Source: Rhodoferax sp. UBA4127
Lineage (GTDB): Bacteria > Pseudomonadota > Gammaproteobacteria > Burkholderiales > Burkholderiaceae_C
Direction of reading: 5' to 3'
Length of the DNA stretch: 7,914 nucleotides
Assembly: GCA_002381045.1 (NCBI GenBank)
Contig: DFWT01000237.1
Location: 10,970-18,883, forward strand
A model generated the notes under the pieces. It saw only the letters and a program-made list of their open reading frames with translations, searched no databases and was not told the DNA's origin. Position 1 is the first letter of the stretch; each line of letters starts with the position of its first letter. Position numbers and translations under genes: made by a program. This document shows positions 1-6,753 of this stretch, piece by piece.

Positions 1-735
1 GACGAAGACGAGCGCGCCAGCGAAGTGTATGGCGCACTGGTGCGCAAACTCATCAACTGGCTCACAGTGAAAACCGGCGAGGGCGACCTGTACGAGATCG
101 ACACCGCCCTGCGTCCCAACGGCAACGCCGGCTTGCTGGTCACCAGTTTTGCGTCGTACTCAGCCTACCAGCAGCAGCGTGGCTCCAACACCGCCTGGAC
201 CTGGGAACACCAAGCCATGACCCGGGCCCGCTGCGTGCTGGGGGATGCCAGCTTGCGCCAGCGTTTTGACGCCGTTCGTCAAAGTGTGATCACCGCCACG
301 CGCGATGCAAACAGCCTGCGCAACGAGATCATGGCCATGCGCGAACGCATGGCACAGGCCCATGCCGACAAACCCGGCATGTTTGACATCAAGCAAAGCG
401 CTGGCGGCATGATTGATGCCGAGTTTGTGATGCAGTTTTTGGTGTTGTCCGAGTCTGGCCGACACCCCGAGCTGATCGCCAACACCGGCAACATCGCCCT
501 GCTGGAACGCGCCGAGGTGTTGGGGCTGCTGCCTGCAGCAATCGGCCATGCGGCTGCTACGGCCTACCGCAGCTTGCGCCAGGTGCAACACACCGCCCGC
601 CTCAATGAAGAACCTACCCAGGTGGATGCCGACAAGCTAATGCCAGAGCGCCAGGCCATTCAGGCGCTCTGGCAAGCCGTGTTCCAATCCACCCCCGAAC
701 TTCAACCCACTCCCGCTCAAAATCTGGCGGCTTGA
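1..735 (+). CDS. glnE: GlnE C-terminal part (glutamine synthetase adenylyltransferase / deadenylase), 5' cut by window
   Basis: Bifunctional enzyme that adenylylates and deadenylylates glutamine synthetase in the cytoplasm, tuning nitrogen assimilation in response to PII proteins. The frame is open from base 1 and ends at TGA 733-735, so 244 C-terminal residues are visible; GTG at 25 is simply an internal valine. Recognisable GlnE blocks are YEIDTALRPNGNAG (about residues 33-46), which closes the second nucleotidyltransferase domain, then AWTWEHQAMTRAR, then MRERM...KPGMFDIKQSAGGMIDAEFVMQFLVL, which matches the helical GlnD/GlnE C-terminal domain. The end of the protein (LQPTPAQNLAA) is poorly conserved, as is normal. 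The catalytic GG...DLD motif of this domain lies upstream of the window. The cytochrome gene starts 7 bases after the stop, so read-through transcription is likely. The family assignment is firm; the operon link is inferred from spacing. Confidence 0.95.
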   Translation, partial: DEDERASEVYGALVRKLINWLTVKTGEGDLYEIDTALRPNGNAGLLVTSFASYSAYQQQRGSNTAWTWEHQAMTRARCVLGDASLRQRFDAVRQSVITATRDANSLRNEIMAMRERMAQAHADKPGMFDIKQSAGGMIDAEFVMQFLVLSESGRHPELIANTGNIALLERAEVLGLLPAAIGHAAATAYRSLRQVQHTARLNEEPTQVDADKLMPERQAIQALWQAVFQSTPELQPTPAQNLAA

Positions 736-742
736 CTTGCTT

Positions 743-1204
743 ATGAAATTTGCTTCTTTTGTGTTGATTGGTGCGACCTTGGGGCTGCTTGGGGCCTGCA
801 GCGAAAGTGCCAAAGACCCGCACCCTGATCAATTGGTCACCACACGCCTGGCCATCTTCAAAAAATTCACCAAGACCCTGGAACCCATGGGCTTGGTGGC
901 GCGTGACCGCAATGACTATGTCAAAGCCGAGTTCGTGGCCAACGCCCAAGCGCTGCAAGAGCTGAGCAAACAGCCGTGGGTGTATTTTTCGGCCGAAGGC
1001 AACTACCAGCCCTCACGGGCCAAGCCCGAGATTTGGTCCCAGCCCGATGCCTTCAAAAAGGCGCAAACTGGCTACCTGAGCGCCGTGGACCAACTGGTGG
1101 CGGTGGCTGGCAGTGGCGACATGCCCAGCATCAAGAATGCCGTAGACGAAGTTCAGAAAAGCTGCAAGGCTTGTCACGACCAGTTCCGGCTGGATCGCAA
1201 GTAG
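743..1204 (+). CDS. Class II (cytochrome c'-type) c-type cytochrome, putative lipoprotein
   Basis: Small haem c protein of 153 residues exported to the periplasm. A single CKACH haem-attachment motif (Cys141, Cys144, His145) sits 8 residues from the C-terminus, which is the hallmark of class II cytochromes c (cytochrome c' four-helix bundle). The stretch KPEIWSQPDAFKKAQTGY...AVDEVQKSCKACHDQFR also follows that family closely. The N-terminus MKFASFVLIGATLGLLGAC is a signal peptide ending in a lipobox-like LGAC, so Cys19 may be lipid-modified; most cytochromes c' are soluble, making this slightly unusual. The ATG at 743 is chosen over TTG at 737 because it gives a normal signal peptide; no strong Shine-Dalgarno is seen for either. 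The gene follows glnE by 7 bases. Its role is not shown by the sequence: gas (NO/CO) binding or electron transfer are the family options. Confidence 0.88.
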   Translation: MKFASFVLIGATLGLLGACSESAKDPHPDQLVTTRLAIFKKFTKTLEPMGLVARDRNDYVKAEFVANAQALQELSKQPWVYFSAEGNYQPSRAKPEIWSQPDAFKKAQTGYLSAVDQLVAVAGSGDMPSIKNAVDEVQKSCKACHDQFRLDRK

Positions 1205-1208
1205 CCCT

Positions 1209-1228
1209 GCCGCCCGCCTTGGCGCGGC
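1209..1228. terminator. Weak GC-rich hairpin between convergent genes
   Basis: The short gap between the cytochrome stop (1202-1204) and the stop of the opposing GGDEF/EAL gene (1232-1234) holds GCCGC at 1209-1213 and GCGGC at 1224-1228. They can form a 5-bp stem, with an imperfect inner CGC/GCG pairing around CTTG. Its place between two converging genes suits a shared terminator. There is no T-run on either side, so it is not a convincing intrinsic terminator. Confidence 0.25.
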
Positions 1229-1231
1229 GCT

Positions 1232-3178
1232 CTAGCTGCTTTGGCCGAACCAGCGCGCCGCAAATTCCTGGGCATTGGCCGGGCGACCAAACAGGTAACC
1301 TTGCCCCAACTCTGTGCCAATAGACTTGAGATGGTCCAACTGCTCGACCGACTCAATGCCCTCTGCCACCACCAAATGGTTCAGGTTGTGGGCCATGTCC
1401 ACAATGGTTTGCACCAGCACAGCATCGCTGTGTTGATGCAACATGCCTTTGACAAAATGCTGGTCAATCTTGATCACCGACACCGGCAAATGCCGCAGAT
1501 AAGCCAGGCTGGAGTAGCCGGTGCCAAAGTCGTCAATCGCCAGGGTCACGCCGGCATCCATCAGGCGCTGCAAACTACCGAGTTGTGTTTGGCTGGGCTC
1601 CATCAGCCCGTCTTCGGTGATTTCCAGCTCCAGAGCCAGTGCTGACACCTGGTGCGCGTTCAGTACCTGCATAAGCATATCCACCACATCGGGCTGCTGC
1701 AGGTCAGCCACATTCTGGTTGACCGACAAACGCCACCCAGGTTGCCACCAGCCGCTCTTCACCCATTCACCCAGCTGCCACACCGCATGGTTCAACACCC
1801 ACCGATCCAGCGCCACCAGCAAACCGGCCTTTTCTGCCACACCAATGAATTCATCAGGCATCACCAACCCGTGGCCGGGTCGCTCCCAGCGCACCAATGC
1901 CTCGGCGCCCATCAAGGCACCATCAGACAGGCGACACAGGGGCTGAAAATGAACCCTCAACTGGTTTTGCTCAATGGCTTCCGCCAAATCAGTCTGGATG
2001 GCAAAGGCCTGGTCACTGGCATCGCTCATGGCCACCACATATTCGGCAATCTGGTTGCGGCCATCGATCTTGGCCTGGTACATGGCCATGTCCGCACTGC
2101 GCAGCAACAAGTCGGCCGTGTCGCCGTCCTGCGGGTACATGGCCAGGCCCACGCTGGCCATGGGCAGATAGTTCGTGCCCTGATCCAGCAACACCGGCTG
2201 ATGAACGCTCGCCAGCAGTTTGGCCGCCACCGAGCGTGCGCCCCCCACATTAATGCCTGGCAGCAACACCACAAATTCATCGCCGCCCATACGCGCCACC
2301 GTGTCCTCCAGTCGAACACCGGCCTGCAAACGCTTGGCTACCTCGCGCAACAGGGTATCACCCACTTGGTGCCCCAGCGAGTCGTTGACGTCCTTGAACC
2401 GGTCCAGGTCGATAAACAACAGACAAAAGCTGTCTTCGTGTCGCTGCGACAAGGCGATCACTTGCGCTATGCGGTCATTGAAAAGGGAGCGGTTGGGCAA
2501 TCCCGTGAGGCTGTCATAAGAAGCCTGCCGTGCCAAGGCAATTTGCGTTTCGTGCAACTGGGTCACATCGGTCTGCACCGCAATGTAGTGCAGCACCGTG
2601 CCGTCGTCATCGCGCACTGCGTTGATGTTGCTCCATACGGTGTAGTAGGCCCCATCGGCACGGCGGTTGTTGATTTCGCCTGACCATGTGCCAGTGCGAT
2701 TGAGTGCCTCCCACATGGCCTGGTAAAACGCTTTGTCTTGCCGGCCTGATTTGAGAATGCTGGCATTCTTACCCACCACGTTCTCCGCCGAAAAACCAGT
2801 TTGGCGGCAAAACGCCGGGTTGACCCGCAAGATGTGGCCTTCAGGGTCGGTCACCACAATTGCATCCAGCGAGGTCTGGAACACGGTCTCGCTCAACAGC
2901 GCATGGCGATGCTGGTCTTTGAGGGTCGTGATGTCGGTTGAAATACCGGCCACACCATACACCTTGCCATGGGTATCTCGCAGCGGGAACTTGCGCGTCA
3001 GAAAATCAAGATGCCCACCGCTGTTCCCCACATGCACTTGCTCTTCCAGGGTCAAAGTCTGCCCGGTCTGGGCCACCGTCCTGTCCGCATCGGTGTGGGC
3101 GATGGCATCGCGCAATGGCAAATAGTCTTCGCGCGAGTGCCCTTTGACCTGGTCAAACCGAAGTCCCAAAAAGTTCAA
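1232..3178 (-). CDS. C-terminal fragment: rest of PAS-B, PAS-C, GGDEF and EAL domains
   Basis: Open frame of 648 residues downstream of the premature stop, with TTG 3178 as the first usable start; no Shine-Dalgarno lies before it, so independent translation is doubtful. Numbering follows the full-length frame. PAS-B remainder ends at GKVYGVAGISTDIT, and PAS-C carries ILRVNPAFCRQTGFSAENVVGKNASILKSG and NRRADGAYYTVWSNINAV. The cyclase has LFIDLDRFKDVNDSLGHQVGD and GGDEF (528-532, bases 2273-2287), preceded five residues earlier by RLED, an intact RxxD inhibitory site. The EAL domain has EALVRW (Glu656), EITED, DDFGTGYSS, VIKID, AEGIE and GQGYLFGRP, so all usual metal-binding and catalytic residues appear present. 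Both c-di-GMP synthesis and hydrolysis are chemically possible; which dominates cannot be told from sequence. Confidence 0.7.
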   Translation of the reverse strand: MNFLGLRFDQVKGHSREDYLPLRDAIAHTDADRTVAQTGQTLTLEEQVHVGNSGGHLDFLTRKFPLRDTHGKVYGVAGISTDITTLKDQHRHALLSETVFQTSLDAIVVTDPEGHILRVNPAFCRQTGFSAENVVGKNASILKSGRQDKAFYQAMWEALNRTGTWSGEINNRRADGAYYTVWSNINAVRDDDGTVLHYIAVQTDVTQLHETQIALARQASYDSLTGLPNRSLFNDRIAQVIALSQRHEDSFCLLFIDLDRFKDVNDSLGHQVGDTLLREVAKRLQAGVRLEDTVARMGGDEFVVLLPGINVGGARSVAAKLLASVHQPVLLDQGTNYLPMASVGLAMYPQDGDTADLLLRSADMAMYQAKIDGRNQIAEYVVAMSDASDQAFAIQTDLAEAIEQNQLRVHFQPLCRLSDGALMGAEALVRWERPGHGLVMPDEFIGVAEKAGLLVALDRWVLNHAVWQLGEWVKSGWWQPGWRLSVNQNVADLQQPDVVDMLMQVLNAHQVSALALELEITEDGLMEPSQTQLGSLQRLMDAGVTLAIDDFGTGYSSLAYLRHLPVSVIKIDQHFVKGMLHQHSDAVLVQTIVDMAHNLNHLVVAEGIESVEQLDHLKSIGTELGQGYLFGRPANAQEFAARWFGQSS

Positions 3179-3223
3179 CAGGCTTTGGTTGGCGCTCAGC
3201 GTCTTGCCCTGCAGGTCGTAGGC

Positions 3224-3868
3224 TTATATGAAGGCATCACTGGAGTTGAGCAGCTGCGAATAAAACTGCTGGTCTTCGCGGCGCGCCGCCTCGGCGCTGC
3301 GGTCCACCAACAAGACCAATATGCGCCGATCCAACTTGTAATCGATGCTCAGGCCAATCAGGTGCGCATCGAAGCTGGCCGTTTTGGCTTCGCCCACTGT
3401 CAATTCAATGCCTTGCAAAACTTCGGCATGGCCGGGTGTGACATCACGCAGCACCACATGCACACGCGTTCGGTCATCGCGGCTGAGTTTGGACAACAGG
3501 CGGTTGTCGGTACGATCAAACTGCTTGGCTGGCCCCAACAACGCCTGCGCCCCGAAATTGCAGTTGTCAATGGCACCATTGGCATCCACCACCAAGGCGG
3601 CAAGGGGCAGTTGCGTGAACAGGTACTCGTAGCGTTTGCGGGCGATTTCTGCATCCAGTTGGGCTGCAGTCAATTCCTCGTTTTGCAGTTCCAGTTCGAC
3701 CTGGTAGATGCGCAACTCTTCCAACAACTTGACCGCTTGCAGGCCACTCACAGCGTCTAGTGGCAGCTCTGGGTTGTGCCCCGCTTGTGCCAAAACGGCC
3801 TCTGCCCGGCGTTTTAACTGGTCTATCCGCTCTGTTTTATCTAGCAACAGATCTGATGAAGGGCTCAT
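3224..3868 (-). CDS. N-terminal fragment: coiled coil plus PAS-A, ends at premature TAA
   Basis: If the TAA is real, translation from ATG 3868 yields 214 residues. The start MSPSSDLLLDKTERIDQLKRRAEAVL aligns residue for residue with the paralogue's start. The block LLEELRIYQVELELQNEEL (about 49-67) is the amphipathic segment commonly found before an N-terminal PAS domain. RKRYEYLFTQLPLAALVVDANGAIDNCN begins a divergent PAS-A, which runs to LDRRILVLLVDRSAEAARRE. The fragment stops eight residues into the beginning of PAS-B (QLLNSSDAFI). It contains no enzyme domain, so by itself it could only act as a sensor or dimerising piece. Compared with the paralogue it has one extra residue near position 30-40. 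Confidence 0.55.
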   Translation of the reverse strand: MSPSSDLLLDKTERIDQLKRRAEAVLAQAGHNPELPLDAVSGLQAVKLLEELRIYQVELELQNEELTAAQLDAEIARKRYEYLFTQLPLAALVVDANGAIDNCNFGAQALLGPAKQFDRTDNRLLSKLSRDDRTRVHVVLRDVTPGHAEVLQGIELTVGEAKTASFDAHLIGLSIDYKLDRRILVLLVDRSAEAARREDQQFYSQLLNSSDAFI

Positions 3869-3876
3869 ACTGGTTG

Positions 3877-3881
3877 TCCCC
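3877..3881 (-). promoter_or_regulatory. Ribosome binding site of the left-hand GGDEF/EAL gene
   Basis: GGGGA on the minus strand lies 8 bases before ATG 3868. It supports that start over the in-frame TTG 3892 and ATG 3883; the GGGGA actually overlaps the latter codon. Confidence 0.45.
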
Positions 3882-4049
3882 ATGCGGCACAAACACCATC
3901 ACAACTGCCCACCCACACACGACATGCCGCACCGTTTACACCGGCATCAGCACACCATTCTTTAACCAAATCGGCTGACATGGCTTGGCTCCAATACTCC
4001 AACAACGAATGCTTTGCACGCCTGCAATGCGGGCCCACCACTGAGACAC

Positions 4050-4079
4050 ATTTTCACGAAATCCATATTTTTTTGGCAA
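4050..4079 (-). promoter_or_regulatory. Candidate sigma-70 promoter for the left-hand GGDEF/EAL gene
   Basis: On the minus strand, TTGCCA (4079-4074; five of six bases match TTGACA) is followed after 18 bases by GAAAAT (4055-4050; four of six match TATAAT). The spacer contains an A-rich tract. A start near 4043 would leave a leader of roughly 175 bases before ATG 3868. It lies in the only AT-rich part of the gap and would let the second copy be expressed separately from the upstream genes. It is a pattern match only. Confidence 0.3.
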
Positions 4080-4116
4080 ACAAAATCAAAGGGTCTCACT
4101 CAAGCTTTGGGTGGAA

Positions 4117-6753
4117 TCAGAGGGCAGCCGCACGAAGCCAGTTCTGCTCGAACGCTTCGGCGCTCAAGGCGCAGTCGAAGAAGTAGCCTTGGCCCAACTC
4201 CACGCCCAAGCGGGCCAGGTGAGCAAACTGATCCGGCGTCTCTATGCCTTCGGCCACCAGCGTGTGCCCCAGGTTGTGCGCCAGGTCGACGATGGCACGT
4301 ACCAGCACTGCGTCGTTTTCATCGGTCAGCATGTCGCTGATAAAGCTCTTGTCAATTTTGATCACACTCACTGGCAGGCGGCGCAGGTAGGCCAAGCTGG
4401 AGTATCCGGTGCCAAAGTCATCAATTGACACCGAAGCACCCAAGACACGCAGTTGGGCAAGCCGCGCAATTTGCTCTTGCGTGTGCTTCAGCAGCGCGTC
4501 TTCGGTTACTTCAAACTCCAGAGACTCGGCAGAGACCCCATGGGTTTGCAACATACGCTTGAGTTCATCGATCATGTCTACCTGCTGCAAATCCACCGCA
4601 TGCCGGTTCACCGCCAGCCGCCAGGGCGCCTGCCACAGGCCCGCCGTACGCCATTGGCCGAGTTGTCTCACGGCTTCATTCAAAACCCACCGGTCAAGTT
4701 GCAAGAGCAGGCCAAATTTTTCTGCCACTTCCAAAAACTCACCTGGCAGAACCAAGCCGACGCCGGGGCGCTCCCAGCGCACCAATGCCTCAGCGCCCAT
4801 TAGCACGCCGTCACCGAGCCGGCACATGGGCTGGAAAAAAACCTTGAGCTGTTGCTGCGCAATGGCTTCAGCCAAGTCGGTTTGGATTGCAAAGGCTTTT
4901 TCGCTGGCATGGCCCATGGTGCCCACATACTCAGCCACCCGGTTGCGGCCGTCCGTCTTGGCGCTGTACATGGCCATGTCTGCACTGCGCAGCAGCAAGT
5001 CGGGGGTGTCCCCGTCTTGGGGGTAAATCGCCACCCCCACACTGGCCATCGGCGTGTAGTGAATGGCCGCGTCCAACCACACCGGTTCGCGCAGGCAGGC
5101 AAGCAGCTTGTCTGCCACCGCCCGAGCGCCAACGCCTTCAATGTTGGGCAACAGCACCACGAACTCGTCGCCACCGATGCGCGCCACCGTGTCTTCCAGC
5201 CGAACCGCCGACTGCAACCGCGTGGCCACCTCGCGCAATAGTTTGTCCCCTGCTTGATGACCCAGCGAGTCATTGACTTCCTTGAACCGGTCCAGGTCCA
5301 CAAACAGCAGACCAAAGCTGTTGCTGTGCCGCAGCGACAAGGCCGTCAATTGGGCAATCCGGTCGTTCAGCAGGGTCCTATTGGGCAAACCGGTCAGGCT
5401 GTCGTAGGAGGCTTGGCGGGCCAAGGCCAACTGGGTTTCAAGCAGGCGGGTGACATCGGTGAGCACCGCAATGTAATGCAGCAAGGTGCCATCGTCGTCC
5501 ACCACTGCATTGATGTTGCTCCAGACGGTGTATTGGGTGCCATCCGCGCGGCGGTTGTTGATTTCACCGGCCCATTTGCCAACGGCATCAATGCTTTCCC
5601 ACATTTTTTTGTATGAGGCCTTGTCCTGCATGCCAGACCTGAGAATAGTGGCCTTCTTGCCCAGCACCGTGTCCGCCGAGAAACCGGTCTGCAGGCTGAA
5701 CGCCGGATTGACCCGCAGAATACGCTTGCCAGCATCGGTGATCACGATCGCATCCGACGAGGCTCTGAACACCGTCTCGCTCAACAACGCAAGCCGGTGC
5801 TGGTCTTTCAAGGCGGTGATGTCGGTTGAGATACCCGCCACACCATAGACCTTGCCGGCGGTGTCTCGCAGCGGAAATTTGCGGGTCATCAAGTCCAGCA
5901 CACCGCCGTCCGATACCCGGTGCACCTGTTCTTCGAAGCTCAGGGTCTGGCCTGTCTCAAAAACTTTTTTATCTGCCTCGGTGTGGTAAATCGCGTCGCG
6001 CAGCGGCCACAAAGTCTCGCGCGAATGACCCCGGACCTCATCTAGCCGGACACCCAAGAAATCGAGCATGCTCTGGTTGACCAGCAGCGCCTTGCCTTGC
6101 CTGTCAAAGACATGGATAAAAGCGTCGCTGGAGTTAAGCAACTGCGAAAAAAACAGCTGATCTTCGCGTCGGGCTGCCTCTGCACCTCGGTCAACCAGCA
6201 ACAACAAAATACGCCGGTCCAGTTTGTAGTCGATCGACAGGCCAATCAAATGCACATCAAATTCAGCTGTTCTGCTGTCGTCTACATTCAGCGCGATGTG
6301 CTGCAAAACCTGAACCTCGCCGGGCACCACATCGCGCAGCGCTGCATGCAGCCGGGACCGGTCTTTGAGACCAAATTTAGCCTCCAGCCGCCGGTCAAAG
6401 GCCACAAAGGCGCGGCGCGGACCCAGCAATTGGTTGGCCAGTGCGTTGCTGTCGTCCAGCATGCCATGGGTATCCAGCACCATGGCCGCGATGGGCATTT
6501 GTGAAAACAGGTATTCGTACCGCTTGCGCGCGGTCTCGGCGGCGAGTTGGGTGGCGCGCAACTCCTCGTTTTGAAGCTCCAACTCAACTTGGTAGATGCG
6601 CAGGTCTTCCAGCAGCTTGGCTGCATTCAACGCGTCGGCGCTCACCTCGACCGACGGATCACTGAGGGCCTTGGCCAGCACCGCCTCGGCGCGGTGCTTC
6701 AGCTCGGCCAGTCGCTCCTTTTTTTGTGCGGCTGATTCGTCAAACGACGTCAC
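4117..6753 (-). CDS. PAS-PAS-PAS-GGDEF-EAL c-di-GMP signalling protein (diguanylate cyclase/phosphodiesterase)
   Basis: Predicted cytoplasmic protein of 878 residues that senses through PAS domains and makes and/or hydrolyses c-di-GMP. GTG 6753 is chosen over ATG 6783 because GGAGG lies 7 bases before it, it overlaps the upstream TGA as gTGa, and its N-terminus aligns with the paralogue. Order: coiled coil with LLEDLRIYQVELELQNEEL (1-75), divergent PAS-A (76-200), PAS-B (200-325), PAS-C with NPAFSLQTGFSADTVLGKKATILRSG (325-450), GGDEF domain (450-615), EAL domain (625-875). GGDEF is intact at 527-531 with RLED 518-521 as the inhibitory site. EAL residues include Glu655, Asn716, Glu748 (EVTED), Asp778-Asp779, Lys799, Glu835 and Gln855. 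The usual F-x-x-P after GQGY is changed to FFDCA, unlike the paralogue. No transmembrane segment or signal peptide is evident. Both activities look possible; the net direction is unknown. Confidence 0.93.
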   Translation of the reverse strand: MTSFDESAAQKKERLAELKHRAEAVLAKALSDPSVEVSADALNAAKLLEDLRIYQVELELQNEELRATQLAAETARKRYEYLFSQMPIAAMVLDTHGMLDDSNALANQLLGPRRAFVAFDRRLEAKFGLKDRSRLHAALRDVVPGEVQVLQHIALNVDDSRTAEFDVHLIGLSIDYKLDRRILLLLVDRGAEAARREDQLFFSQLLNSSDAFIHVFDRQGKALLVNQSMLDFLGVRLDEVRGHSRETLWPLRDAIYHTEADKKVFETGQTLSFEEQVHRVSDGGVLDLMTRKFPLRDTAGKVYGVAGISTDITALKDQHRLALLSETVFRASSDAIVITDAGKRILRVNPAFSLQTGFSADTVLGKKATILRSGMQDKASYKKMWESIDAVGKWAGEINNRRADGTQYTVWSNINAVVDDDGTLLHYIAVLTDVTRLLETQLALARQASYDSLTGLPNRTLLNDRIAQLTALSLRHSNSFGLLFVDLDRFKEVNDSLGHQAGDKLLREVATRLQSAVRLEDTVARIGGDEFVVLLPNIEGVGARAVADKLLACLREPVWLDAAIHYTPMASVGVAIYPQDGDTPDLLLRSADMAMYSAKTDGRNRVAEYVGTMGHASEKAFAIQTDLAEAIAQQQLKVFFQPMCRLGDGVLMGAEALVRWERPGVGLVLPGEFLEVAEKFGLLLQLDRWVLNEAVRQLGQWRTAGLWQAPWRLAVNRHAVDLQQVDMIDELKRMLQTHGVSAESLEFEVTEDALLKHTQEQIARLAQLRVLGASVSIDDFGTGYSSLAYLRRLPVSVIKIDKSFISDMLTDENDAVLVRAIVDLAHNLGHTLVAEGIETPDQFAHLARLGVELGQGYFFDCALSAEAFEQNWLRAAAL

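Larger units (their letters stand above)
1232..3868 (-). pseudogene. PAS-PAS-PAS-GGDEF-EAL protein, second tandem copy, interrupted by an in-frame TAA
   Basis: Full extent of a diguanylate cyclase/phosphodiesterase-type gene of 879 codons, the paralogue of the gene at 4117-6753. ATG 3868 is chosen because it aligns with the start of the paralogue and has GGGGA 8 bases upstream; an upstream TTG at 3892 is possible. Codon 215 (3226-3224) is TAA where the paralogue has His: the frame reads SSDAFI-stop-AYDLQGK against SSDAFIHVFDRQGK. No frame change occurs, and the same frame continues to TAG at 1234-1232. Intended layout: coiled coil (1-75), PAS-A (76-200), PAS-B (200-325, broken), PAS-C (325-450), GGDEF (450-615), EAL (625-875). 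All output motifs survive. It may be a young pseudogene, a base-calling error, or a gene split into two products. A single base change from a Tyr codon (TAT/TAC) would explain the stop, and Tyr suits this PAS position, but that is inference. Confidence 0.75.
3869..4116. other. Non-coding gap between the tandem GGDEF/EAL genes
   Basis: This 248-base stretch separates the stop of the right-hand copy (4119-4117) from the start of the left-hand copy (3868). It is more AT-rich than its flanks around 4050-4090. No credible coding frame, tRNA or intrinsic terminator was found. It holds a candidate minus-strand promoter (4050-4079) and a 7-base inverted repeat, TGCGGCA 3883-3889 with TGCCGCA 3925-3931, next to the ribosome binding site. 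A longer-range pair, TGAGAC 4042-4047 and GTCTCA 4093-4098, is probably chance. Confidence 0.6.

Noticed and set aside
160..591. 143-codon minus-strand frame opposite glnE
   Set aside because: GlnE conservation explains this stretch fully; the antisense product shows no family features.
1652..2683. 343-codon open frame on the + strand, antisense to the left GGDEF/EAL gene
   Set aside because: It lies entirely opposite the well-conserved PAS-C, GGDEF and EAL coding sequence, and its product (rich in His, Gln and Val) resembles no family. It is a shadow of codon bias.
3178..3226. Efficient internal restart giving a natural two-protein split
   Set aside because: No ATG or ribosome binding site lies just after the TAA in frame; the first usable codon is a TTG without Shine-Dalgarno. 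Kept only as a minor possibility.
4068..4074. T7 run on the + strand as an intrinsic terminator
   Set aside because: No stable hairpin precedes it on the + strand and no + strand transcript is expected here. On the minus strand it is an A-run, more useful as a promoter spacer.
4852..5616. Several 120-130 codon + strand frames opposite the right GGDEF/EAL gene
   Set aside because: They mirror the same shadow pattern seen over the paralogue and have no recognisable domains or ribosome binding sites.
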